Positions 10,455-19,227 of a stretch of DNA of 64,000 bases are shown in pieces. The stretch is from Phytohabitans flavus. GTDB lineage: Bacteria; Actinomycetota; Actinomycetes; Mycobacteriales; Micromonosporaceae. The DNA lies in the NCBI RefSeq assembly GCF_011764545.1, contig NZ_AP022870.1, forward strand, positions 8,996,001-9,060,000, given 5' to 3'. A program made the position numbers and the translations under genes. The notes beneath the pieces were generated by a model. The model saw nothing but the letters and a program-made list of their open reading frames with translations. It did not search any database and was not told where the DNA came from. The first letter of the stretch is position 1. Every line of letters starts with the position of its first letter.

Positions 10455-11381
10455 ATGAAGGTGTGGATCCCGCATGACCAGGGCTTGCAGCTACTTGGTG
10501 ACGTGCCGTCAGGCGTGACTGTCGAGCTGGCGGCCCGACCGGACGGGCTCCCGTCCGACCCGGCCGGTGTGCGCTTCTGGGTGCCGCCCTTCCTTGCCCA
10601 GGCCGAGTCGGCCAGCCTCGCGGCCAAGATGCCCGACCTTGAGGTCGTGCAGCTGCTTTCCGCCGGCGCGGACGCGTGGGTGGGCAAGCTGCCCGAGGGC
10701 ATGCTGCTCTGTGACGCGCGTGGGGTACACGACTCGCCGACCGCCGAGTGGGTGATCACCGCCATCCTGGCGTATGTGCGGGCGTTTCCGGCGTTCGTGC
10801 GGGCGCAGGCGCGCGGCGAGTGGGCGTACGCGGACCACACCCCGACCGACGAGCTGGCCGGCAAGCGGGTGCTGATCGTTGGCGCCGGCTCGATCGGGGC
10901 GGCGCTGGCGGCCCGGCTCGCGCCGTTCGAGGTGTCGGTGACGAACGTGGCCCGCACCGCGCGGCCGGACCAGGGTGTGTACGGCGTCAACGAGCTGCCC
11001 ACGCTGCTCCCGCACCACGACGTGGTCGTGCTCATCGTGCCGCTCACCGACCAGACGCGGGGCCTCGTCGACGCGCGCTTCCTCGCCGCGATGCCGGACG
11101 GCGCGCTCCTCGTGAACGGCGCCCGTGGCCCCGTAGTCGACACCGACGCGCTCGTCGCCGAGCTCGCCACCGGGCGGCTCGCGGCGGCCGCGGACGTCAC
11201 CGAGCCCGAGCCGCTGCCCGCCGGTCATCCACTGTGGAGCATGCCCAACTTCCTGCTCACCCCGCACGTGGGCGGATCGGTGCGGGGGCTGCTGGCGCGC
11301 GGGTACAAGCTCGTGGGCGAGCAGCTGCGCCGCTTCACAGCCGGCGAGCCGCTGATCAACCAGGTGAAGGACGGCTACTGA
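10455..11381 (+). CDS. NAD-dependent 2-hydroxyacid dehydrogenase
   Basis: This 308-residue D-isomer 2-hydroxyacid dehydrogenase has the Rossmann motif VLIVGAGSIGAALAARL at about residues 140-156. The catalytic Arg lies in VNGARGPVVDTDAL, the Glu in DVTEPEPLP and the His in LTPHVGGS. Substrate-specific residues do not identify the acid. The ATG lies 8 nt after TAGGGT, so a leaderless transcript is likely. It diverges from the sugar dehydrogenase across a 96-bp gap. Confidence 0.88.
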   Translation: MKVWIPHDQGLQLLGDVPSGVTVELAARPDGLPSDPAGVRFWVPPFLAQAESASLAAKMPDLEVVQLLSAGADAWVGKLPEGMLLCDARGVHDSPTAEWVITAILAYVRAFPAFVRAQARGEWAYADHTPTDELAGKRVLIVGAGSIGAALAARLAPFEVSVTNVARTARPDQGVYGVNELPTLLPHHDVVVLIVPLTDQTRGLVDARFLAAMPDGALLVNGARGPVVDTDALVAELATGRLAAAADVTEPEPLPAGHPLWSMPNFLLTPHVGGSVRGLLARGYKLVGEQLRRFTAGEPLINQVKDGY

Positions 11382-11388
11382 CCGGGAG

Positions 11389-11769
11389 TCAGTGGGTGTT
11401 ACCGAGCTTGGCGAGGCGGGGCAGGTCGCGGTCGCGGACCGCAGTGAGCGGCACGACCTGGCCGTTGGTCAGCCGGGCCAGCACCCGCCCCCGCCGGTCG
11501 GCGCCCAGCTCGCTGACCTCCGACCATCCGATGCGGCGCGCACCGAGCAGGGCCCGCACGCGCAGGCCCTCCGGCCCCGCCTCGGTGCCGGCGCGCAGCG
11601 CCCACACCACGATCGCGAGCGGCACGAGCAGGATGGGCAGGTAGTACCACCCCGCGGTGGCCAGCGGGATCGCTCCGATCAAGGCGATGAGGGCCGCGAT
11701 CGCGATCGCGCCGTGCGGCCGGAAGCGGATCCGGTTCGGCTGGTCGGTACTCGCCCGATCGGTACTCAC
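11389..11769 (-). CDS. PH-domain (bPH6-like) membrane protein
   Basis: The 126-residue protein starts at GTG 11769. It has two hydrophobic segments in about residues 20-60 and a C-terminal soluble part with the EGLRVRALLGARRIGWSEVS and NGQVVPLT motifs typical of the small actinobacterial PH-domain family. A longer in-frame start at 11916 adds residues with no family likeness. It converges on the 2-hydroxyacid dehydrogenase with 7 bp between stops. Function is unknown; a membrane-associated role is inferred. Confidence 0.75.
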   Translation of the reverse strand: MSTDRASTDQPNRIRFRPHGAIAIAALIALIGAIPLATAGWYYLPILLVPLAIVVWALRAGTEAGPEGLRVRALLGARRIGWSEVSELGADRRGRVLARLTNGQVVPLTAVRDRDLPRLAKLGNTH

Positions 11770-12046
11770 CCGAACGATACTGTCACGAGCCGGGTTCGGC
11801 CGGCCCACGGGCTGCGCGAGGCACGTCGCGGGAGTCCCGGACGTCCCGGCAGCCCGACGAGCCGTAGTATCCCTCCGTGCCGTAGGTGAGGTGCGATTCC
11901 GCCCTTCGGCCGCCAAAGGCTGATCATCTCGACAAGTTCTGACCCGTAACCCGTGTGGCCGGCGTTTCGTTACCGGTCATAGGTGCGGTGTCGCCACAAG
12001 CGAAACCGCGCCGTCCCCTCACTCCCCTCGTGAAGAGGACCCGGCA
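11770..12046. other. 277-bp intergenic region before the GGDEF-EAL gene
   Basis: This region between divergent genes has no convincing ORF. I looked for a c-di-GMP riboswitch because the next gene makes or breaks that molecule, and did not find the conserved core. Only weak -10-like sequences are visible. Confidence 0.5.
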
Positions 12047-14704
12047 GTGACAGTGCCGTACAACCCCGGCGCCCGCACCCGGTTAGGCGCCATCCCCACC
12101 GCCGACATCGCCGTGGCCGCTGCGGCCTTGGTGTGTTTCGCCGGCTCGCTCGCCGGCCTCACCCCTCCCGCGTTCGGCTACCTGGCCGGCGTGGGCGGGA
12201 TCGCCGCGCTCGTGACGTACCGGCTGTGGCGCCTCGCCCTGCACATCCACGCCAAGCAGCACGGCTTCGGCCCGTGCCGCGGCGCCGGCTTCCTGGGCGT
12301 GGGCTCGCTGGCCGGCGGGCTCACCGCGCTCGCGGTCATCCAGGTCGACGCCTCGCACCAGGCCGCCGCGAGCGCGGTCGGGCTGGGCGCGGCCGTCACG
12401 ACGTATGTCCTGGGCGTCCTGCTCCTGCCGGGCGCGGCCACCACCCTCGGCGCGCGCCTGCGCCGCGTCAGCGACGGGGTGAGCATCGGGGTCAGCCTCG
12501 CGTTCGCCGGCTGGCTGCTGCCGCCGCCCGGTGGCATGCCACCCGCCGCGCTGGCCGGGATGCTCTTCGCGGTCGGCGGCCTCTCGATCGTCACCGTGAC
12601 GGCGCTGCGCGCCGCCCGCTACCGTCGCGCCGCCATGCTCTGCGGTGCCGGCGCCGGGGCCGCTGTGCTCGGCCTGGCGATCCAGACCATGATGATCGCG
12701 TACGGCGTGAGCGACGGCACCCTCCTCTACCCGGCCGCCCTGGTGCTGCTCGGTCCCGTGCTGGTGCTGCTCGGCGCCTACCGGGCGGACGCCGACGGCG
12801 ACCTTGTGCCGCCCGCCGAGCCGGAGACGCGGCTCTCGGGGTACCCGCTGCTGACCGTGCCGGCACTGCTCGCCATGCTCGCCGCGCTGTACCACCTGAT
12901 CACGGTGGGCGAGTTCGACCACACGGCGATCCTGATCGGCCTCATGGTGATCCCGACCGTCGTGGTCCGCGAGATCATGGCCGCCGCCGACGTACGCCGC
13001 TACGCCCGCCGCCTCGTCGAGCAGGAGGCCCACTTCCGCTCGCTGGTCGCCGGCGCCAACGACCTCATCATGATCGTGGGCGACGACCTCGTGGTGCGGT
13101 GGCAGTCGCCCGCCGCGGCCCGGCTCTTCGGCCTCTCCGACGCCGAGGTGGTTGGCCGGCCGTTCCCCGCGCTGATGCACCCCGACGACGCGCCCGAGGT
13201 GACCGCACTGCTCACGGCCGTGCTGTCCGAGCGCGAGGCGCCGGGGCGCCCGCCGCTTGTCGAGGCCCGCCTCCGCGACGGGTACGGCGCGTGGCGCGAC
13301 ACCGAGTCCACTGTGGGCGACCAGCGCGCCGTGCCGGCGGTGGCCGCGCTCGTCGTGCACGTACGCGACGTTGGCGAGCGCCGCCACCTGGAACGCACGC
13401 TCCACCAGCTCGCCTTCACGGACCAGCTGACCGGCCTCGCCAACCGTCGCGAGCTGATGCGCACGATCGTCAGCCAGCGCGAGGTGGTCGGGCACACCGG
13501 CGCGCTGCTGGTCATCGACCTGCACGGCATGGCCGACGTCAACGAGGTACGCGGCCGCGAGATCGGCGACGTCGTGCTCATGGAGGTCGGCCGCCGCCTG
13601 CGTACCGCCGTGGGCTCGGACGACCTACCGGCCCGGCTGGCCGGCGACGAGTTCGCGGTGGTGACCGTCGAGGGCCCGGTGCTCGCGTACGCGCTGGGCA
13701 CCCGCCTGCTCACCGTGCTCACCGAGCCGTACCAGCTGCCCGGCGCCATCGTGCACCTCAAGGTCAGCATCGGTCTGGCCGAGCTGTCCGGCGGGGACAA
13801 TGTGGACGATGTCCTCCGCCGCGCCGACCTGGCCCGCCGCCGCGCGCGCCAGCTGGGCCGCGACCGCATCGAGTGGTACGACGCCTATCTCGAAGAGCAG
13901 CTGGTCCGCCGCATGGATCTGGAGCGCGAGCTGCCCGGCGCCGCCGCTCGGGGCGAGTTCGACCTCGTGTACCAGCCGGTCCTGTCCCTCGCGGACCGCC
14001 AGCCGGTCGGCGTCGAGGCGCTGCTGCGCTGGCGCAACCCCACGCTGGGCACGGTCCTGCCCAGCGAGCTGCTGCCCGTGGCCGAAGACCTCGCGCTGCT
14101 GGACGAGATCGGCCAGTGGGTGCTGGCCACCGCCGTCAAGCAGTTGGCCGCCTGGACGGTACCGGGCCGCGAGCTGTGGATGTCCGTCAACGTCTCCCCA
14201 CGCGAGCTGGCCGCCGCCGACTACGTCACGCGGGTGAAGAGCTTGCTGGCCGAGCGCGAGATATCACCCGAGCTGATCGTGGTCGAGGTCGCCGAATCCC
14301 GCCTCTCCGCCGACGTGGCCGCGGTCGTGCCCCAGCTCGCGGCCTTGCGGTCGCTCGGCGTCCGTACGGCCCTGGACGACTTCGGGGCTGGGCAGGCATC
14401 GCTGCAACAACTCCGCCGCCTGCCGGTCGACCTCCTGAAGATCGACGGCAGCATCATCTCCGCACCTTCCGACCAGCTCCCGGCCGACCTCAAGGGCCAC
14501 AGCCGCCCACTCATCGACGTGGTCGCGGACCTCGGGCGCCGGCTCGGCGTGGAAATCATCGCCGAGGGCCTGGAGTCGGTGGCCCAGGTGCGGCAGGCCA
14601 AGGAGGCGGGGTGCCGGCTGGGGCAGGGGTTCGCGCTGGCCAGGCCCGCACCGGCCGAGCGCATCGAGGCGTTCCTGGAGGAACACCGCGCCCCGTCAGG
14701 CTGA
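12047..14704 (+). CDS. Membrane-bound GGDEF-EAL protein with PAS domain (cyclic-di-GMP turnover)
   Basis: This 885-residue protein has about ten predicted TM helices (residues 18-305), a PAS domain (about 325-435), GGDEF (about 450-620) and EAL (about 635-880). The GGDEF signature is LAGDEF rather than GGDEF, and the metal-site segment DLHGMADVNEVRGREIGD keeps the key Asp and Asn. The EAL domain has VEALLRW, VNVSPRE, LDDFGAG, LLKID, IAEGLE and CRLGQGF, so all catalytic residues are present and phosphodiesterase activity is likely. The GTG start follows a GAAGAGGA ribosome site. It is a paralogue of the protein at 25543-27861, with matching membrane domains. Confidence 0.9.
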   Translation: MTVPYNPGARTRLGAIPTADIAVAAAALVCFAGSLAGLTPPAFGYLAGVGGIAALVTYRLWRLALHIHAKQHGFGPCRGAGFLGVGSLAGGLTALAVIQVDASHQAAASAVGLGAAVTTYVLGVLLLPGAATTLGARLRRVSDGVSIGVSLAFAGWLLPPPGGMPPAALAGMLFAVGGLSIVTVTALRAARYRRAAMLCGAGAGAAVLGLAIQTMMIAYGVSDGTLLYPAALVLLGPVLVLLGAYRADADGDLVPPAEPETRLSGYPLLTVPALLAMLAALYHLITVGEFDHTAILIGLMVIPTVVVREIMAAADVRRYARRLVEQEAHFRSLVAGANDLIMIVGDDLVVRWQSPAAARLFGLSDAEVVGRPFPALMHPDDAPEVTALLTAVLSEREAPGRPPLVEARLRDGYGAWRDTESTVGDQRAVPAVAALVVHVRDVGERRHLERTLHQLAFTDQLTGLANRRELMRTIVSQREVVGHTGALLVIDLHGMADVNEVRGREIGDVVLMEVGRRLRTAVGSDDLPARLAGDEFAVVTVEGPVLAYALGTRLLTVLTEPYQLPGAIVHLKVSIGLAELSGGDNVDDVLRRADLARRRARQLGRDRIEWYDAYLEEQLVRRMDLERELPGAAARGEFDLVYQPVLSLADRQPVGVEALLRWRNPTLGTVLPSELLPVAEDLALLDEIGQWVLATAVKQLAAWTVPGRELWMSVNVSPRELAAADYVTRVKSLLAEREISPELIVVEVAESRLSADVAAVVPQLAALRSLGVRTALDDFGAGQASLQQLRRLPVDLLKIDGSIISAPSDQLPADLKGHSRPLIDVVADLGRRLGVEIIAEGLESVAQVRQAKEAGCRLGQGFALARPAPAERIEAFLEEHRAPSG

Positions 14705-14744
14705 CGCCACCCGCCTCGTGCGTCGGACCGCTACAGTCACGCGC

Positions 14745-15296
14745 GTGTCCGAGCCCCTCACCACCGACGCTGCCATCCTCGCGCGGATCCGCAGCACGCC
14801 GACGATCGCGAAGCTGCTGACCGACTTCGACTTCGACATCGACCGGGTCGCCAATGGCCCGGTCGAGCCGGTCCATCTCGCCAGCGGCGAACCCCTTGAA
14901 ATGATCGCCGGCGACGCGTCCGGCGGCGCCTTCATGCTCGTCGGGTCCGGCGACGAGCGCCCCGTCGTCTACGCGGGTTCCGAAGGCGAGGGCGGCCTCA
15001 TCGCGACAAGCCTGCGCAACGCCCTCGCGCTCGTCGGGAGCGTCTCCAGCATCCACGACGCGACAGCCCGTCCCTTGGGCGACGACGGCGGCGCCGACCT
15101 GCATGCCTGGCTGGCCGAGGCCGACGACGAGATCAGGGAGGACTGGCCGGACCTCGACGCGGACCGTCAGCGGCTGCGCGAGGCCTTGGACCTGCCGGCC
15201 GCGGACGGGCTCCTCGAAGCGCTCCACCGCTTGGCGGCCGACGAGGCTTACCGCCCGATCAGCGAGGCTGGCGACCGGTACGACTCGATGCTGTGA
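14745..15296 (+). CDS. Conserved hypothetical protein
   Basis: This 183-residue, acidic, soluble protein has no signal or TM. The GTG at 14745 lies 7 nt after TACAGT, consistent with a leaderless transcript. The middle (GDASGGAFMLVGSGDERPVV) looks like a small alpha-beta fold of the sort seen in SUKH-like proteins, but no diagnostic motif allows a name. It stands alone between the GGDEF-EAL gene and a shared terminator with glyA. Confidence 0.7.
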   Translation: MSEPLTTDAAILARIRSTPTIAKLLTDFDFDIDRVANGPVEPVHLASGEPLEMIAGDASGGAFMLVGSGDERPVVYAGSEGEGGLIATSLRNALALVGSVSSIHDATARPLGDDGGADLHAWLAEADDEIREDWPDLDADRQRLREALDLPAADGLLEALHRLAADEAYRPISEAGDRYDSML

Positions 15297-15334
15297 AAAA
15301 GGGATGCCGCAGCCCCGAAAGGCTGCGGCATCCC
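15296..15334 (-). terminator. Terminator of glyA, shared with the convergent hypothetical gene
   Basis: A perfect 14-bp stem (GGGATGCCGCAGCC) closes a 6-nt loop. On the minus strand it is followed by TTTTT, a textbook intrinsic terminator 7 nt beyond the glyA stop. Confidence 0.88.
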
Positions 15335-15341
15335 GCAAAGA

Positions 15342-16607
15342 TCAGGCCTTGTAGCCGGGCATCGGGTACGAGGCGAGCAGATCGTGGACCTCGCCCGCGA
15401 TCCGGTCGAGCGTCCCGTCGTCTTCCTTGACCGCGGCCGTCACCGCTTCGTCCATCCACACGGCCACCTGCGGCATCTGCGCCTCGGTCAGACCCCGCGT
15501 GGTCAGCGCCGGCGTGCCCAGCCGGATGCCGGACGGGTCGAACGGCTTGCGCGTGTCGTACGGCACGGTGTTGTAGTTGAGCTCGATGCCCGCGCGGTCC
15601 AGGGCCTTGGCCGCGGGCTTGCCGCCGATGCCCTTGCTGGTCAGGTCGGCGAGGATCAGGTGGTTGTCGGTGCCGCCCGAGATGAGGTCGAAGCCCCGCT
15701 CGACGAGGGCCGCCGCGAGCGCCTTCGCGTTCGCGACCACCTGGGCGGCGTAGTCGCGGAAGTCAGGCTGCGCTGCCTCGCGGAGCGCGACCGCGATGCC
15801 AGCCGTCGTGTGGTTGTGCGGGCCGCCCTGGAGGCCGGGGAAGACCGCACGGTCGATGGCCTTGGCGTGCTCCTCGGTCGACAGGATCATGGCGCCGCGC
15901 GGGCCGCGCAGGGTCTTGTGGGTCGTGGTGGTGATGACGTCCGCGTGGCCGACCGGGGTCGGGTGGGCGCCGCCGGCGATGAGGCCGGCGATGTGTGCGA
16001 TGTCGGCGGCCAGCACCGCGCCGACCTCGTGGGCGATCTCGGCGAACGCGGCGAAGTCGATCGTGCGCGGGATGGCCGTACCGCCGGCGAAGATGACCTT
16101 CGGGCGCTCGCGGCGGGCCAGGTCGCGGACCTCGTCGAAGTCGATCAGGCCGGTCTCGCGGGAGACCCCGTACGAGACGGAGTTGAACCACTTGCCGGTC
16201 GCGGAGACGGACCAGCCGTGGGTCAGGTGGCCGCCCATCGGCAGGGACATGCCCAGCACCGTGTCACCCGGGTTGAGGAACGCCAGGTAGACGGCGAGGT
16301 TGGCCGGGGAGCCGGAGTACGGCTGGACGTTGGCGTGGTCGACGCCGAAGAGCGACTTGGCCCGCTCGATCGCGAGCGTCTCGATCTGGTCGACGAACTG
16401 CTGGCCCTCGTAGTAACGCTTGGCCGCGTAACCCTCGGAGTACTTGTTCGTCAGGACCGTGCCACTCGCTTCGAGCACGGCTTCGGAGACGTAGTTTTCC
16501 GAGGCGATCATGCGCAGCTTGTCGTGCTGGCGCTGGGCCTCACCCTCGACGAGGCGGGCCAGCTCCGGATCGGCAGCGGTCAGGTGTGGAATCGGCGGTA
16601 CGTGCAC
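15342..16607 (-). CDS. glyA: Serine hydroxymethyltransferase
   Basis: This 421-residue PLP enzyme interconverts serine and glycine with tetrahydrofolate. It has the IASENYVSEAV N-terminal block, SGSPANLAVY, and the PLP-lysine site TTTTHKTLRGPRG. The start is GTG 16607, 5 nt after a perfect AGGAGG. A longer frame to 16691 would begin inside a riboswitch and is rejected. Expression is probably induced by ZTP through the aptamer just upstream, linking glycine and one-carbon supply to folate shortage. A -10 candidate TAAGCT (16721-16726) overlaps no coding sequence. Confidence 0.96.
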   Translation of the reverse strand: MHVPPIPHLTAADPELARLVEGEAQRQHDKLRMIASENYVSEAVLEASGTVLTNKYSEGYAAKRYYEGQQFVDQIETLAIERAKSLFGVDHANVQPYSGSPANLAVYLAFLNPGDTVLGMSLPMGGHLTHGWSVSATGKWFNSVSYGVSRETGLIDFDEVRDLARRERPKVIFAGGTAIPRTIDFAAFAEIAHEVGAVLAADIAHIAGLIAGGAHPTPVGHADVITTTTHKTLRGPRGAMILSTEEHAKAIDRAVFPGLQGGPHNHTTAGIAVALREAAQPDFRDYAAQVVANAKALAAALVERGFDLISGGTDNHLILADLTSKGIGGKPAAKALDRAGIELNYNTVPYDTRKPFDPSGIRLGTPALTTRGLTEAQMPQVAVWMDEAVTAAVKEDDGTLDRIAGEVHDLLASYPMPGYKA

Positions 16608-16636
16608 AGCGACCTCCTGGCATGTCAACGCTGATC

Positions 16637-16715
16637 GGCACCCAGGCGCGCGGTGCCGCGATCGTGGTCGCTCCCCGGTGGTCTCTTCCACCTCAATGCG
16701 CCAGTCGCGAGTACC
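16637..16715 (-). promoter_or_regulatory. ZTP (pfl) riboswitch upstream of glyA
   Basis: Read on the minus strand, the conserved pfl core is present in order: CGCGACTGGCG, a hairpin, ACCACCGGGGAGCGACC, a short linker, then a hairpin with CGCGCCTGGGTGCC. ZTP riboswitches sense the purine precursor ZMP/ZTP and commonly control glyA and other folate genes. The aptamer ends about 30 nt before the start codon and close to the AGGAGG, so translational control is likely. The candidate TSS, about 7 nt after TAAGCT, coincides with the 5' end of the aptamer. Confidence 0.85.
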
Positions 16716-16742
16716 CGACGAGCTTACCGAACACCCTTCCGA

Positions 16743-17762
16743 TCAGACGGGACGGGGAGCGGCGGTGCTGCCCCTCGGGGTGAGGTGAGCGGTCTCGTCC
16801 TGGTACGCGCCGATCGGCTTGCCCTCGATCGCGGCGAGCAGCTGGCGGGCGGCGTGCGCGCCGTACGCCGGGATGTCCCGGCCCAGCGCGGTCAGCGGCG
16901 GGTGGGTCAGCTGGCACAGCGCCGAGTCGTCCCACGCGACGATCGACAGGTCTCCCGGTACCGCCAGCCCCATCTCCTGGGCCACCGCCAGGCCCGCGAT
17001 CGCCATCACGTCGTTGTCGTAGATGATCGCGGTTGGGCGGCCGGACGAGCTGAGGAAGCGGCGGGTGGCGCGGGCGCCCTCCTCGCCGGTGTAGTCGGAC
17101 GGCACGGTCACCGACTGCTCCAGCCCCAGCCGCTGGCCCGCGTCGACGAACGCCTGCCTGCGGATCTCCGTGTGCAGCAGTCCGGGCAGCCCGCCGACCC
17201 GCGCGATGCGGCGGTGGCCGAGCGCGAACAGGTACTCCATCGTCTCCACCAGCGCCGCCGCGTCGTCCGCCCACACGCTGGCGAGGCTGCCGGTGTGGCC
17301 GGGGCCGCCGATGACGACCGCGGGGAGCTGTAGCTCCTCCAGCACGGGCACGCGCCGGTCGTCGACCCGCAGGTCGCAGACGAAGACGCCGTCCACCCGC
17401 CGCTCGCCCCACCAGCGCCGGTACACCGCGATCTCGGCCTCCTGGTCGGCCACGACCTGGAGGGTCAGCGCGTACGAGCGGGCCGACAGCTCCGCCTCGA
17501 CGCCGCTGATCAGCTCCATGAAGAACGGCTCGATGCCGAGGATGCGGGCCGGGCGGCAGAGGGCGAGCCCGACCGCGTTGGCGGTGGCGCCGGAGAGCGC
17601 GCGGGCGGCGCTGTTCGGGTTGAACCCGATCTCCTGAGCGATCGCGATGATGCGCTGCCGGGTCGCCTCGGAGACGCCGGGCTGCCCGTTGAGGGCATAC
17701 GACACGGCGCCTTTGGAGACTCCGGCACGCCGCGCGATGTCCGCGATGGTGGGTCGCTTCAC
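16743..17762 (-). CDS. LacI-family transcriptional regulator
   Basis: This 339-residue repressor starts at GTG 17762, seven nt after AAGGAG. The N-terminal helix-turn-helix (PTIADIARRAGVSKGAVSYALNG) is followed by the hinge (PNSAARALSG) and a periplasmic-binding-like effector domain. It diverges from the sugar ABC operon and most likely represses it when the sugar is absent. A matching AACCGGTT palindrome lies at the predicted start of that operon. Effector identity is unknown, but the mannosidase downstream suggests a mannoside. Confidence 0.92.
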   Translation of the reverse strand: MKRPTIADIARRAGVSKGAVSYALNGQPGVSEATRQRIIAIAQEIGFNPNSAARALSGATANAVGLALCRPARILGIEPFFMELISGVEAELSARSYALTLQVVADQEAEIAVYRRWWGERRVDGVFVCDLRVDDRRVPVLEELQLPAVVIGGPGHTGSLASVWADDAAALVETMEYLFALGHRRIARVGGLPGLLHTEIRRQAFVDAGQRLGLEQSVTVPSDYTGEEGARATRRFLSSSGRPTAIIYDNDVMAIAGLAVAQEMGLAVPGDLSIVAWDDSALCQLTHPPLTALGRDIPAYGAHAARQLLAAIEGKPIGAYQDETAHLTPRGSTAAPRPV

Positions 17763-17865
17763 GAGGGCGCTCCTTCGTAACAAGCGGTCTTACGCTACCC
17801 CGCGCCCGCCCGAAGCGTGCCGCCAGCCGAATGCTTGTCCGGTTAAGTCCTGCGTCCGGGCCTCA

Positions 17866-17912
17866 TTGACACCCCTGGATGCTGGCCGTACGGTGTGCCT
17901 ACTCAACCGGTT
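17866..17912 (+). promoter_or_regulatory. Promoter and LacI-type operator of the sugar ABC operon
   Basis: A consensus -35 TTGACA (17866-17871), a 17-bp spacer and a TACGGT -10 (17889-17894) precede an AACCGGTT palindrome (17905-17912) at about the transcription start. CG-centred palindromes of this kind are typical LacI-family sites. Binding by the divergent regulator is inference. Confidence 0.7.
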
Positions 17913-17959
17913 CAGTCGAAATCTATCGATGATGTGGCGCTAGTCATAGGGAGGCACAC

Positions 17960-19222
17960 ATGCGCACGCGATTGGCGGTAGCCGCGGCCGCGATAACCGC
18001 TCTCGTGGCCGGCTGTACCACCTCCGGCGGAGGCGACGAGCCGGCCCAAGAGGCCGAGGGACCGGCGAGCCTCACGTTCTGGAACACCGGATCTGACGAG
18101 CACGCCGCGGCGCTCCAGGTCGTGGCGGACATCTACAAGCAGTCCCACCCCGACGTGACGATCAAGGTGCAGGCGCTGAGCTGGGACGACGGCCACGCCA
18201 AGGTGCTCACCGCCGCCACCTCCAGGACCGGGCCGGACATCATCTCCGGCGGTATGTCGTGGGGCATCGAGTTCGGCGAGCTGGGCGGCATGATCGACCT
18301 CAACGCGCAGGACATCGGCAGCATCAAGTCGCAGACCCGGCCCGAGGTGCTCAAGGCGATCACGTCGCCGAGCGGCGCGGTGTACGGCGTCTCCTTCGAC
18401 AACGCCTTCTACCTGCTCTTCTACCGGCCCGACCTGCTACAGAAGGCCGGCCTGAGCGGCCCGCCGAAGACCTGGGAGGAGCTCACCGCCGCGATCACCA
18501 AGCTCAAGGCGGCCGGGGTGAAGACTCCGCTGGTCGAAAACTGGAACACCTTCGAGTGGCTGCCCTGGTTCAACTGGCTCAAGCAGGCCGGCGGCTCCCT
18601 GTACGCCGACGACTGCTCGAAGGCCACGATCGACAGTGACCCAGCCGTGCTGGCCACGGCCACCTGGGCCAAGCAGTTCCGTGAGCACGGCGTGCCGAAG
18701 GCGGCCACCGACTCCGCCGCGGGCCTGGCCAACGGTGAGGTCGCGATGGCCATCGACGGCTCGTGGGTGGCCAACGCGATCGACACCACCCACCCGCAGC
18801 TCAAGGGGAAGTGGCAGGTTGCCGCGCTGCCGACCGGCCCGGCCGGCCCCGGCACCTTCGTGGGCGGCCGGATCGTCGGCGTGATGGCGTACACGAAGTA
18901 CCCGAAGGCGGCCACCGAGTTCATCAAGTGGCTCTACACCGACGAGGCCATCCAGCTCCTCCAGAAGGAGGTCTACAACAAGTCGGGTGAGCTGTGGCTC
19001 TCGCCGCGGGCGGACCAGATCGACACGCTCACCACGACCGACAACGTCAAGCAGACGCTGAAGACCACGATGGAGACCGTGAGCGGCCCGCCCAACTGCA
19101 AGGGCTGGGAGGTCAGCCAGGCCGAGGTCACCAAGAAGCTCCAGTCGGTCGTCAACGACAACGTCGATCCGAAGCAGGCGCTCGGCGAGGCCGCGACCAT
19201 CATGAACAACAACCTCAAATAG
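17960..19222 (+). CDS. Sugar ABC transporter substrate-binding lipoprotein
   Basis: This 420-residue extracellular solute-binding protein (family 1) has a lipoprotein signal with lipobox LVAGC at about residue 19. The mature domain begins ASLTFWNTGSDEHAAAL and includes YGVSFDNAFYLLFYRPDL and GSWVANAIDTTHP, typical of oligosaccharide binders. It is the first gene of an operon with two permeases and a beta-mannosidase. No ATPase gene is present, so a shared MsiK-type ATPase encoded elsewhere probably energises it, as in streptomycetes. Confidence 0.92.
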   Translation: MRTRLAVAAAAITALVAGCTTSGGGDEPAQEAEGPASLTFWNTGSDEHAAALQVVADIYKQSHPDVTIKVQALSWDDGHAKVLTAATSRTGPDIISGGMSWGIEFGELGGMIDLNAQDIGSIKSQTRPEVLKAITSPSGAVYGVSFDNAFYLLFYRPDLLQKAGLSGPPKTWEELTAAITKLKAAGVKTPLVENWNTFEWLPWFNWLKQAGGSLYADDCSKATIDSDPAVLATATWAKQFREHGVPKAATDSAAGLANGEVAMAIDGSWVANAIDTTHPQLKGKWQVAALPTGPAGPGTFVGGRIVGVMAYTKYPKAATEFIKWLYTDEAIQLLQKEVYNKSGELWLSPRADQIDTLTTTDNVKQTLKTTMETVSGPPNCKGWEVSQAEVTKKLQSVVNDNVDPKQALGEAATIMNNNLK

Positions 19223-19227
19223 AACCC

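Noticed and set aside
11770..12046. c-di-GMP riboswitch before the GGDEF-EAL gene
   Set aside because: The conserved GEMM core sequences are not present.
15342..16691. Longer glyA frame starting at 16691
   Set aside because: The extra residues come from the ZTP riboswitch, and a perfect AGGAGG sits at the GTG 16607.
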